In this document: piece after piece, positions 33,743 to 41,734 of the stretch
Position numbering within the stretch: position 1 is the stretch's first letter
How the letters are laid out: each line of letters begins with the position of its first letter
Source of the DNA: Hyalangium versicolor
Lineage (GTDB): Bacteria > Myxococcota > Myxococcia > Myxococcales > Myxococcaceae
Assembly: GCF_020103695.1 (NCBI RefSeq)
Contig: NZ_JAHXBF010000005.1
Span: 372,001-436,000, forward strand
Direction of reading: 5' to 3'
DNA: 64,000 nucleotides
The notes under the pieces: generated by a model
Told to the model about the DNA's origin: nothing
The model's database searches: none
The model's input: the letters and a program-made list of their open reading frames with translations, nothing else
Made by a program: the position numbers and the translations under genes

Positions 33743-35098
33743 TCACGGCTCCTTCCCGAGAGGATCGAGTCCCACAGCCGCCCGGAGATCCAACAGCGCC
33801 ACCCCCAAGGTGTAGCGCGCACGAGCCGCCGCCACTTCCGCCTCGAACAGGCGCAGTGAGGCGTCCGCCACAGCCAGCGCGGTGGACAGCCCCTGTCGAT
33901 AGAGAATCCCCGTCTCCTCCGCGTTCTTGCGAGCTTGCGCCGCGGCCAGCTCGCTCTGCCGAAGGGCAGCCTGGGAGTTGCTCAGCACCACCTGCGCCCG
34001 CTGGATGTCCACGCCCACCCGGCGGGTGAGCGCGGTGGTCTCCAGTTCCAGGGCCTGAGCCAGCGCCACCTGCTCGCGCCGCTCCGCGTACCGCTCACCC
34101 CCATCGAAGAGGTTCCACGTGAGATCGAGCGCCAGGAACCCGTCCCCCGTGCGGCCGGCGAGGCCCGGCTCATTGGTGAGGCGGTACTGCCCGCTCAACC
34201 CGAGCGAAGGAAACAAGCGGGCCAGCGGCTCCTGGGCGGAGGCCTGCTGAGCCTGGACCTTGAGCCTCGCGGAGAGCACGTCGAGCCGCCGCTCCTCCGC
34301 CCCCTGGCCCAACACGTTGAACGAATCCGGCGGCCGGGCCGCCTCGGCGAGCACAGGTTCGGGCAGCGCCAGCGGTCCCTCCACGGGCGTCACCAGCAGG
34401 AAGCCCAGCTCGATGCGGTTGGTGTCGGCGTCGCCGCGAGCTTGGGCGAGTTGCACCTCGGCGCTGGAGAACTCCAGCTCGGCGCGCGTCACGTCATTGG
34501 TACTGGCCAGGCCAGCCTCGGCCCGAGCCTTCGCGTCCTGCAGGCTCTGCCGGGCGAAGTCGAGCCGCCGGACGGACGCCTCGTACACCTGCTGGGCCCC
34601 CAGCGTGGCCAGGAAGGCATCCGCCGCCTCGAAGGCCACCAGGCGCCGTGCCTCGCGCGCATCCAGGCCCGCGGCCTGTCCCTGGAGCTTCGCGGCCCGG
34701 TACAGCGGAAAGCCGCGCGCGTCGAACACCGTCATCCGAGCCACGGCCGTGGCGCCCAACGCATTGCGTCGCTGGCTCACCACCTGCTGGCCATCCACGT
34801 CGCGCACCGACTCGCGCATGCGGCGGGTGTAGGTCCCGGTGACAGTCAGCTCGGGGAAGAAGAAGGCCCGAGCCCGTGCCACGCGCGCGTCCGCGGCCTC
34901 GGCTCGCTTCTGGGCCGCCAGCGCCGTCTCATTGCGCTCGGCGGTCAGCGCCACCGCGCGCTCGAGGGTCAGAGGCTCGCCCTGAGCCTCCTCCAAGGGT
35001 CGGGCCCCGGGCTCCGGACTCTGCGCTGCGGCTTCCAGAGAACCCAGGGCCAGACAGGCCCAGATCGGCGCGACGAGGAAAGGTCGAACGGTGAACAT
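33743..35098 (-). CDS. TolC-like outer-membrane efflux channel
   Basis: A 451-residue outer-membrane efflux protein with signal peptide (about 1-25, ending EAAAQ). The mature part has the two structural repeats of the OEP family: long Ala/Leu/Arg/Gln helices (NETALAAQKRAEAADARVARARAFFFPELTVTG; QAAGLDAREARRLVAFEAADAFL) and short beta strands. It would form the trimeric channel for the pump encoded downstream. The ATG at 35098 begins a good signal peptide; the frame upstream is not protein-like. First gene of the three-gene operon, an order with the channel leading. Confidence 0.9.
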   Translation of the reverse strand: MFTVRPFLVAPIWACLALGSLEAAAQSPEPGARPLEEAQGEPLTLERAVALTAERNETALAAQKRAEAADARVARARAFFFPELTVTGTYTRRMRESVRDVDGQQVVSQRRNALGATAVARMTVFDARGFPLYRAAKLQGQAAGLDAREARRLVAFEAADAFLATLGAQQVYEASVRRLDFARQSLQDAKARAEAGLASTNDVTRAELEFSSAEVQLAQARGDADTNRIELGFLLVTPVEGPLALPEPVLAEAARPPDSFNVLGQGAEERRLDVLSARLKVQAQQASAQEPLARLFPSLGLSGQYRLTNEPGLAGRTGDGFLALDLTWNLFDGGERYAERREQVALAQALELETTALTRRVGVDIQRAQVVLSNSQAALRQSELAAAQARKNAEETGILYRQGLSTALAVADASLRLFEAEVAAARARYTLGVALLDLRAAVGLDPLGKEP

Positions 35099-35175
35099 AG
35101 CGAAGGTGAAACGAGCGCGTGCGCCCCAGAATCCTCCACCGCTCCCTTTATTCCGATCCGCCGCGCCGAGCGCCC

Positions 35176-35709
35176 TCAACGAATGTCTCGAAGGAGCAAC
35201 GGGTCACCCGCGGCGGTGGGGTATTCCAGGCTGAGAGTGAACTCCTCGGTGCTGCCCATTTTCTGCTCGAGCTTGTCGCACACCGCACTGGTCCCACACT
35301 TCAAGGGAGTGGAGTCGATCAACGCATAGCCACTGGCGCGAGTGCCCGTGAGGTACTCCCGATTCATTCCAAGATCGACCACCGCATCAAACGGAGCGTG
35401 CTGCGTCTCGAGGACTTCCTCCACCACGTAGCGAATCGAGGAACCATCCGCGGGAGGATTCTTCACCTCGTGCTCGGAGATGCGGACTCGCTGGATCACG
35501 CCCCAGCTGAACTCGAGCCCTTCAATCTCATGGAAGATCGTTCGCTCCCCGGTCTCCCGGTTGACGCCTATCGGGCAGAAGCCGGGGCCCACGCCCTGGC
35601 ACGCCAACTTGGCGGGGGAGATCCCGTACTCCACTCCCGATTCCCCGCACCCGGCGAGCCCCAGCACGACCCCAGCCACCAGGAACCCAATGCGCTTGAA
35701 CGGCCTCAT
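35176..35709 (-). CDS. DUF4377-like lipoprotein
   Basis: A 177-residue lipoprotein with signal peptide and lipobox LGLAGC (Cys21). The mature part opens with a Cys-rich stretch (LACQGVGPGFCPIG) and a conserved-looking FHEIEGLEFSWGVIQRVRISEHEV, which resembles the DUF4377 domain found next to META domains. The later Cys pair (KCGTSAVC) may form a disulfide. Function unknown. It lies 77 bases before the efflux channel gene on the same strand and may be co-transcribed, though no functional link is known. Confidence 0.7.
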   Translation of the reverse strand: MRPFKRIGFLVAGVVLGLAGCGESGVEYGISPAKLACQGVGPGFCPIGVNRETGERTIFHEIEGLEFSWGVIQRVRISEHEVKNPPADGSSIRYVVEEVLETQHAPFDAVVDLGMNREYLTGTRASGYALIDSTPLKCGTSAVCDKLEQKMGSTEEFTLSLEYPTAAGDPLLLRDIR

Positions 35710-35828
35710 GTGTCGCTCCTCGAATCAGCTCGGGGCGCCGGCCCCTACCTCACCTCCGAGCCCACTTCAAAAAACTGAACTCCTTGCCAACCAGGATGTT
35801 CCGGAATGGCGCGAGCGTCCTGATCCAG

Positions 35829-35847
35829 TGCGCTCCAAAGTGGTGCA
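35829..35847 (+). promoter_or_regulatory. Possible enhancer-binding site for the sigma54 activator
   Basis: TGCGCTCCAAAGTGGTGCA is an imperfect inverted repeat with TGC and GCA ends, reminiscent of sites used by NtrC-family activators, though the spacing is two bases longer than the NtrC consensus. It lies about 80 bases ahead of the predicted sigma54 start. Confidence 0.25.
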
Positions 35848-35899
35848 TCCCGGTGTCCCCATTCCTGCCCAACACCTGTGATTCCGATTGGTTACAAAC

Positions 35900-35915
35900 T
35901 GGCATCATCCCTGCT
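35900..35915 (+). promoter_or_regulatory. Sigma54-like (-24/-12) promoter of the hydrolase-activator operon
   Basis: TGGCATC ATCC CTGCT matches the sigma54 layout TGGCACG-N4-TTGCA with the invariant GG and GC exactly twelve bases apart. It precedes the metallo-hydrolase ATG by 81 bases and drives, if real, an operon whose second gene is itself a sigma54 activator. Confidence 0.45.
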
Positions 35916-35995
35916 CTTACGCCTGAACGTCAGCGGTTTACACGAAAACGTCAGCGCGGTCCCAGGGGCCGTGAGAAATCTCGAGGAGGATCACC

Positions 35996-36835
35996 ATGGA
36001 AGTCCGGTTCTTCGGCGTTCGGGGCAGCATCGCGGTGTCGGGGTCGCGCATCGGTGGCAACACGGCGTGCGTGGAGGTGACGAGCCAGGGCCACCGGCTC
36101 ATCCTCGATGCGGGCACGGGCATCCGCACGCTGAGCGAGATCATGATGCGCGAAGGCCCGCCGCAGAAGGCGACGATGTTCTTCTCGCACCTGCACTGGG
36201 ACCATGTGCAGGGCTTTCCCTTCTTCACGCCGGCCTATCTGGGCTCGACAGAGCTGATGATGTACGGGCCGGGCGCCAACGGGGATCAGGCGCTGCAGAG
36301 CGTGCTGGCCAAGCAGATGGAGCCGCCCAACTTCCCGGTGCCGCTGAGCGTGCTGCGCTCGAAGATGGCGTTCGGCTCGGCGATGCACGGCCAGCCGATC
36401 GAGGTGGGGCCGTTCAAGGTGACGCCCATCGATGTGCCGCACCCGCAGGGGTGTCTGGCCTACCGCGTCGAGGCGGACGGGCACACCTTCGTCTATGCCA
36501 CGGACGTGGAGCTGTCGCGGGACGGGCTGACGGCGGACGTGGGCCGGCTCATGGAGGGCGCGGACGCGCTCTGCCTGGACGCGCAGTACACGCCGGATGA
36601 GTACTCGGGGAAGGTGGGCATCCCGAAGAAGGGCTGGGGCCACTCGACGATGGTGGATGCGGCCCAGGTGGCCACGGCGGTGGAGGCCCGGCGGCTGCTG
36701 CTGTTCCACCATGACCCGGCGCACAACGACGATCTGGTGGAGAACATGGCCGAGGAGGCTCGGAACCATTTCTTCGCGACAGAGCCAGCGCGGGAAGGAA
36801 AGCGGCTGGTGCTAGGCCGGACTGCGAGCGAGTGA
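35996..36835 (+). CDS. Metallo-beta-lactamase-fold hydrolase
   Basis: A 279-residue soluble hydrolase. It begins with MEVRFFGVRGSIAVSG, a typical opening of the cyclic-phosphodiesterase-like MBL group, and has the metal motif HxHxDH: His65, His67, Asp69 and His70 in SHLHWDH. Further ligands are His in DVPHPQGC, Asp in YATDVE and the late His in LLFHHDPAH. It likely hydrolyses a phosphodiester or related bond in a nucleotide or signal molecule; the substrate is unknown. Start ATG after GAGGAGG. Its stop overlaps the upstream leader of the sigma54 activator, so the two are probably one operon. Confidence 0.87.
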   Translation: MEVRFFGVRGSIAVSGSRIGGNTACVEVTSQGHRLILDAGTGIRTLSEIMMREGPPQKATMFFSHLHWDHVQGFPFFTPAYLGSTELMMYGPGANGDQALQSVLAKQMEPPNFPVPLSVLRSKMAFGSAMHGQPIEVGPFKVTPIDVPHPQGCLAYRVEADGHTFVYATDVELSRDGLTADVGRLMEGADALCLDAQYTPDEYSGKVGIPKKGWGHSTMVDAAQVATAVEARRLLLFHHDPAHNDDLVENMAEEARNHFFATEPAREGKRLVLGRTASE

Positions 36836-36906
36836 GGACGGGCGGCGCGATGCTCTACGAATGCTATGGTGGGAGCACGGCGTTCGTTCTTCCGCCGCTA
36901 CCCACC

Positions 36907-38424
36907 ATGCCCCAGCCTTCGGATGTCAGCCAGGTACTGCTCTCGGTGGGAGGCCTCGTCGGGCGAGAGGTCGACCTCGACGCGTTCCTCCAGACGCTGG
37001 TCGATCGCATCGCGGTGACGATGCAGGCGGATCGCGGGACGCTCTGGCTGTTGGACCCGGCGCGTGGGGAGCTGTTCTCACGCGCGGCGCACCTGCCCGA
37101 GGTGTCGCAGATCCGGGTGAAGCTCGGGCAGGGCGTGGCGGGCCACGTGGCGAAGGTGGGCGAGGCCGTGAGCGTCCCGGATCCCCGGGGCGAGCGCCTG
37201 TTCTTCGCGGACATCGATCGGCTCACGGGCTACAAGACGACGAGCCTGCTGGCGGTGCCGCTGCGAGACTCGGAGGGCGCCATCTACGGCGTGCTGCAAG
37301 TGCTCAACCGGCGAGGCGGAGATCGCTTCACGGAAGAGGACATGGAGCGGCTGACGGCGATCGCCGCGCAGGTGGGCACGGCGCTGCAGAGCACCAGCCT
37401 CTACCAGGAGCTGAAGCGCGCGAAGGATCAGCCGCAGGCGCCGGTGGGCTACTTCTTCAACCGCATCATCGGCGAGTCTCCGCAACTCAAGTCGATCTAC
37501 CGGCTGGTGCAGAAGGCGGCGCCCACGGACGCGACGGTGCTGCTGCGCGGAGAGAGCGGCTGCGGCAAGGAGCTGTTTGCGCGGGCGATCCACGTCAACG
37601 GGCCGCGGCGGGACAAGCCGTTCGTGAAGGTGGATTGCGCGGCGCTGCCGGCGACGCTGATCGAGAACGAGCTGTTCGGCCACGAGAAGGGCGCCTTCAC
37701 GGGAGCGGACCACCGGGTTCCGGGCAAGTTCGAGGCGGCGGATAGCGGCACGGTGTTCATCGACGAGCTTGGCGAGCTGCCACTGCCGGTACAGGGCAAG
37801 TTGCTGCGGGTGTTGCAGGATCGCGAGTTCGAGCGCGTGGGCGGTACGCAGACGGTCAAGGTGGACGTGCGCATCGTCGCGGCGACGAACCGGGACCTGG
37901 TGAAGATGGTGTCCGAGGGGAAGTTCCGCGAGGATCTCTACTACCGCATCAAGGTAGTGGAGATGATGCTGCCGCCGCTGCGGGAGCGCGGGGCCGAGGA
38001 CATCGAGCGGCTGGCGCGGCACTTCGTGGCGACGGCGGCGAAGCGGCACCGGCTGAAGCCGCCGCAACTGAGCTCCGTCGCGTTGGAGCGTCTGAGGACC
38101 TACCGCTGGCCCGGCAACGTGCGCGAGTTGGAGAACTGCATCGAGAGCGCGGTGGTGCTCTGCGAGGGGGAGATCCTCGAGGAGCACCTGCCATTGCCCA
38201 CGGTGGACCGGACAATGCCTGTGGCGGGAGCAGTGTCTGAGGTGGCGCCAGCCAAGACAACGCCAGGAAATCTGCTGCCGTTGGCGGAGGTGGAGCGTCA
38301 GCACATCCTGCGTGTGCTGGAATCGGTGAAGGGCAACCGCACGGCGGCGGCGAAGGTGCTGGAGATCGGCCGCAACACGCTGGCGCGGAAGCTCAAGGAA
38401 TACGGATTCGCGGACGAGGGGTGA
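36907..38424 (+). CDS. GAF-domain sigma54-dependent transcriptional activator
   Basis: A 505-residue enhancer-binding protein. A GAF domain (about 10-175) senses a small ligand. The AAA+ domain (about 185-415) has Walker A GESGCGKE (near 214), the sigma54-contacting loop GAFTGA (near 262), Walker B GTVFIDELGE and the R-finger region. A Fis-type HTH is at the end (NRTAAAKVLEIGRNTLARKLKEYG). All parts needed to open sigma54 promoters are present; there is no receiver domain, so control is through GAF. The start is uncertain: ATG 36907 is taken because the protein sequence is convincing from there; ATG 36850 or GTG 36832 would add up to 25 poorly conserved residues. Confidence 0.92.
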   Translation: MPQPSDVSQVLLSVGGLVGREVDLDAFLQTLVDRIAVTMQADRGTLWLLDPARGELFSRAAHLPEVSQIRVKLGQGVAGHVAKVGEAVSVPDPRGERLFFADIDRLTGYKTTSLLAVPLRDSEGAIYGVLQVLNRRGGDRFTEEDMERLTAIAAQVGTALQSTSLYQELKRAKDQPQAPVGYFFNRIIGESPQLKSIYRLVQKAAPTDATVLLRGESGCGKELFARAIHVNGPRRDKPFVKVDCAALPATLIENELFGHEKGAFTGADHRVPGKFEAADSGTVFIDELGELPLPVQGKLLRVLQDREFERVGGTQTVKVDVRIVAATNRDLVKMVSEGKFREDLYYRIKVVEMMLPPLRERGAEDIERLARHFVATAAKRHRLKPPQLSSVALERLRTYRWPGNVRELENCIESAVVLCEGEILEEHLPLPTVDRTMPVAGAVSEVAPAKTTPGNLLPLAEVERQHILRVLESVKGNRTAAAKVLEIGRNTLARKLKEYGFADEG

Positions 38425-38450
38425 ACCCCTGGGCCGGGTAAACTGAGGCC

Positions 38451-39560
38451 ATGACTGTCCCCTCTTCCCATCCGCGACGCGTTCCCTATTCCGGTATCTG
38501 GCTCGAGAACTTCAGCCTGACGGCTGTGAGAGGCGGTGCGCTGCTGGCGGGAGGCACGGAGTGGCAACCTGATGGAATCGGCTCCAAGCCACGGGCATCC
38601 GAAGGGGCTGCGCTCTGGGATGCCTCGACCGAGGAGTGGCGGCCCGTGCAGCCTCTTCCCTCCGCACGATATGACCACGCGGCTGTGCCCCTCCCCGACG
38701 GGCGCGTCCTGCTCGTGGGAGGACGCACCAACGAAGCCCCGGAGCTGAACAGCACGCTCATCTGGGAGCCTGAGACCCGAAGTTTCCGTGAGGGTCCTCC
38801 GCTCCGTGAGGCACGTTCCCATCCTGTCGCCGTGACGCTGCCGGACGGAGCGGTACTGGTGCTGGGCTCCGAGTTCGACGACGACATGCAGCGTGGCACG
38901 CGGGCGGAGTTGCTCCGCCCGGGAGCCAGAGCGTGGGAACCTGCTGGGCAAACGGTCCACATCTTCCACGTGGGTCCCGTGTGCGTGAGCGGCCAGCGCG
39001 TGGTGATCGCGGGAGGCCGGGACAATGGCTTCGGGTTCGCGATCATCGATGGAGTGCACTACGCGCCGCCGTTGGCTCAAAGTACCGAGATCTGGGAGCA
39101 CGGCGGCCGTGCCTGGAGAGCCGCGACCGGACCATTGCTTGAGCCCCGAGATGATCCTGCGGGCGTCACGCTCTCGGACGGGAGCATCCTCGTCGTGGGG
39201 GGGTGGCACGAAGGCCAGGTCCTCACCAGTGCGGAACAATGGGACCCGAACACCGAGCGATGGAGCCCAGCAGGGTCTCTGTCGATTGCACGCTCCAGCT
39301 TCACCTTGACCGCGCTGCCCGATGGACGAGCGGCGGTGTCGGGCGGGCTGGGACAAGGCCCCTTCGAAGAGGTGACGGCAGTCGAGCTCTGGGATCCGCA
39401 GCGCCGCGTCTGGTCACCAGGAACGCCTCTTGCGCAGGGGCGCGCGGGCCACAAGGTCGTTCCCGTGGACGCCGGAACATTCCTGGTGGTGGGAAACTCG
39501 CGTCCCACCCCAGAAGCTCCCCCGGAGACGACATGGGAGGTGTGGCGGCCCGCTCCGTAA
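38451..39560 (+). CDS. Kelch-repeat beta-propeller protein
   Basis: A 369-residue protein built of about six kelch repeats, each with a hydrophobic-GG turn followed by a W-P/D-xT element (LPDGRVLLVGG, LSDGSILVVGG, WDPNTERWSPAG). It should fold as a beta-propeller for binding. No signal peptide is clear, so location is uncertain. Myxobacteria carry many such proteins; the partner is unknown. The ATG lies 26 bases after the sigma54 activator. The stretch just downstream is a decayed second copy of the same gene. Confidence 0.82.
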   Translation: MTVPSSHPRRVPYSGIWLENFSLTAVRGGALLAGGTEWQPDGIGSKPRASEGAALWDASTEEWRPVQPLPSARYDHAAVPLPDGRVLLVGGRTNEAPELNSTLIWEPETRSFREGPPLREARSHPVAVTLPDGAVLVLGSEFDDDMQRGTRAELLRPGARAWEPAGQTVHIFHVGPVCVSGQRVVIAGGRDNGFGFAIIDGVHYAPPLAQSTEIWEHGGRAWRAATGPLLEPRDDPAGVTLSDGSILVVGGWHEGQVLTSAEQWDPNTERWSPAGSLSIARSSFTLTALPDGRAAVSGGLGQGPFEEVTAVELWDPQRRVWSPGTPLAQGRAGHKVVPVDAGTFLVVGNSRPTPEAPPETTWEVWRPAP

Positions 39561-39628
39561 CGCGTTCGAGCTGCCCCTCGCCGCGCACTCTGGACCCACT
39601 GGTGTGCTGGTAGGACCAGGCGGCGTCA

Positions 39629-39776
39629 GAACATGCCGCTGTCTCCCTACCCGACGGGCGCGTGCTGATCATGGGAGGACGCAGGCGGTGGCACGTTCCT
39701 GGTGGCGGGTAACTTGCACCGCGCATCGGCAGGTCCCTCGGAGACGATCTGGGAAGTGTGGCGGCCCGTCCCTTGA
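39629..39776 (+). pseudogene. Decayed, internally deleted kelch gene copy
   Basis: Two pieces of kelch coding sequence lie here in different frames. At 39629-39689 the reading EHAAVSLPDGRVLIMGGR matches DHAAVPLPDGRVLLVGGR of the intact gene (38672 onwards). At about 39690-39776 the reading GTFLVAGN...ETIWEVWRPVP-stop matches its C-terminus GTFLVVGN...ETTWEVWRPAP-stop. The middle of the gene is missing and the join is out of frame, so this is a relic of a tandem duplicate. It lies 68 bases past the intact copy's stop. Confidence 0.75.
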
Positions 39777-39791
39777 CGAACGGGCCGCGCG

Positions 39792-40754
39792 CTACGTGGC
39801 CCGTCCCACTCCGACGACCCGCCGCATCAGCAACTTCTGCAGCAGCACGAACATGAGCAGGAGCCCGCCGATGGCGACCCGGGTCATGCCAGAACTCGTC
39901 ATGCCCTCGTAGGTCGTGATCGACGTGAGGATGAGCCCCAGCATCAGCACTCCCACGAGCGTGCCGAACACCGATCCGACTCCGCCTGCCAGAAGCGTCC
40001 CGCCGATCACCACCGTGGCGATGGCATCGAGTTCCATGCCAACGCCCTCCAGATGGCTGCCGCTGGAGAGATAGAAGGTCAGCGCCGCACCAGCGAACGA
40101 CGCGCAGAAGCCACTCAGCGCGTATACAGCGATCTTCGTGCGCCGCACGGGCAGGCCCATCAGCAACGAAGCCTCCTCCCCTCCTCCGAGCGCGTAGACG
40201 TTCCGGCCGAACGGCGTGAAAACCGCGACGTACCAGCCGACCAGGACGAACAGCAGGAGCAGGATCGCCGTCATGGGCAGCGGCCCCAAGCGCGTGATGG
40301 CGATGGCCGTGTGGCGCGGGTCCGAGATGGCGATCGACTCCAGGTGGATGATGAACGCCAGTCCGCGCACGAAGAACATCCCCGCGAGCGTGACGATGAA
40401 CGGCTTGATGCTGGTCGAGTGGATCACCGCCCCCATCACCGCACCGAGCACTGTCCCGGCCAGGACGGAAGCTCCGATCGCCGCCAGCACATGCCAATGG
40501 TGGTCCATGATGAGGACGCCAATCAGCACGCTGGAGAAGGACATGACGGCGCCAACGGACAGATCGATCCCGCCGGAGAGGATGACGAACGTCATGCCCA
40601 CCGCGACGATGCCGAGCACCGCGTTGTTCGACAGGAAGTTGATGAAGACTGGCAGCGAGAAGAAGCCGTCGTACCTCACCGCCGCGATGGCGTAGAGGAG
40701 CACATAGGCCAGGACTCCGGCCATGACCGTGACGTGCTTGCGGAGGAAGTTCAC
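39792..40754 (-). CDS. YjfF-like sugar ABC permease
   Basis: A 320-residue inner-membrane permease of the ribose/galactose ABC family, with eight to ten hydrophobic segments and the signature TFVILSGGIDLSVGAVMSFSSV and GGEEASLLMGLPVRRTKIAVYALSG (EAA-like loop). It should pair with the permease encoded just upstream to form the channel. The start is a GTG in a four-base overlap with that gene. Fourth and last gene of the ytfQRT-yjfF-type operon, the same order as the E. coli galactofuranose importer. The specific sugar cannot be read from it. Confidence 0.9.
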   Translation of the reverse strand: MNFLRKHVTVMAGVLAYVLLYAIAAVRYDGFFSLPVFINFLSNNAVLGIVAVGMTFVILSGGIDLSVGAVMSFSSVLIGVLIMDHHWHVLAAIGASVLAGTVLGAVMGAVIHSTSIKPFIVTLAGMFFVRGLAFIIHLESIAISDPRHTAIAITRLGPLPMTAILLLLFVLVGWYVAVFTPFGRNVYALGGGEEASLLMGLPVRRTKIAVYALSGFCASFAGAALTFYLSSGSHLEGVGMELDAIATVVIGGTLLAGGVGSVFGTLVGVLMLGLILTSITTYEGMTSSGMTRVAIGGLLLMFVLLQKLLMRRVVGVGRAT

Positions 40755-41734
40755 GCGCTGCCCTCCACCGGGCGCAGGCGCCGCATCAGCCGCTCGAACG
40801 AAGGTGTCTGCATGTAACAGACGCCGAGCGCCACGACCGCCTTGATGATGAGCGTGTGCTCGGTGATGACCCCGCGCATCTGCAGCATGATCGTGAGCGT
40901 CTGGATGAAGGTGGCCCCGATGAGCGAGCCCACCAGGTTGGCCCGGCCCCCCGTGAGGCTCGTGCCTCCGAGAACGACCGCGAGGATGGCATCCAGTTCC
41001 AGGTAGAGCCCCGCGTTGGCGACATCGGCCTCCTTGATGTCCGCAGCAGCGATGAGCCCGGCCAGCCCCGCGCACAGCGAGCACGCCATGTATGCCAGCA
41101 TCCGGATGACATGGACCCGCAGGCCACAGAGCCGGGCCGCCTGCGGATTGCCACCCATGGCCTCGATGTAGAGCCCGGTTGCGGTCTTCCGCAGTAGCAG
41201 CCCCACAACCAGGGCCACCGCCGCTACAAGGAGCGCCGGGAACGGCAGGCCCAACACGGTGCCGTTGCCGATGAACTCGAACGCCGGGATCTCGAAACGG
41301 ACCTTCTGGTCATGCGTGAAGGTCTGCGCCACGCCACGCCCCATCACCAGCGTTACCAGCGTGACGATGATGGGCTGGATGCCCGCGTAGGTGACGAGCG
41401 CCCCGTTCATGGCGCCCACTGCCAGAGCCATCCCCAACGCAAGCACGATCCCCAGGGGAACGGAGACGCCATTCTCCGTCATCAGCAGCGCCGCCACAGC
41501 CCCCGCGAGCGCCATCACCGAGCCCACCGACAGATCGATGCCACCCAGCGCGATCACCAGCGTCATCCCAACGGCCAGCAGCATGACCGGGGCGCCGTTC
41601 TGGAAGATGTCGATCAGCGTTCCAAAGAGCCGCCCATCCCGGAGTTCGATCCGAGCGAACCCCGTGGTGAAGAGCATGTTGAAGATGAGCAGTGCCGCCA
41701 GCGCCACGAGCGGCCAGAAATTCCTAGAGCGCAT
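40751..41734 (-). CDS. YtfT-like sugar ABC permease
   Basis: A 327-residue permease of the same family, with LVIALGGIDLSVGSVMALAGAV and GGNPQAARLCGLRVHVIRMLAYM. It is the first of two permeases of the importer. The ATG at 41734 has GAGG six bases ahead and overlaps the ATPase gene by eleven bases; a GTG at 41746 would overlap more. Residues and spacing are normal. Confidence 0.9.
   Translation of the reverse strand: MRSRNFWPLVALAALLIFNMLFTTGFARIELRDGRLFGTLIDIFQNGAPVMLLAVGMTLVIALGGIDLSVGSVMALAGAVAALLMTENGVSVPLGIVLALGMALAVGAMNGALVTYAGIQPIIVTLVTLVMGRGVAQTFTHDQKVRFEIPAFEFIGNGTVLGLPFPALLVAAVALVVGLLLRKTATGLYIEAMGGNPQAARLCGLRVHVIRMLAYMACSLCAGLAGLIAAADIKEADVANAGLYLELDAILAVVLGGTSLTGGRANLVGSLIGATFIQTLTIMLQMRGVITEHTLIIKAVVALGVCYMQTPSFERLMRRLRPVEGSA

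Noticed and set aside
36862..36870. TGCTATGGT as an extended -10 promoter for the sigma54 activator alone
   Set aside because: No matching -35 is present, and the gene is close behind the hydrolase gene, so co-transcription is more likely.
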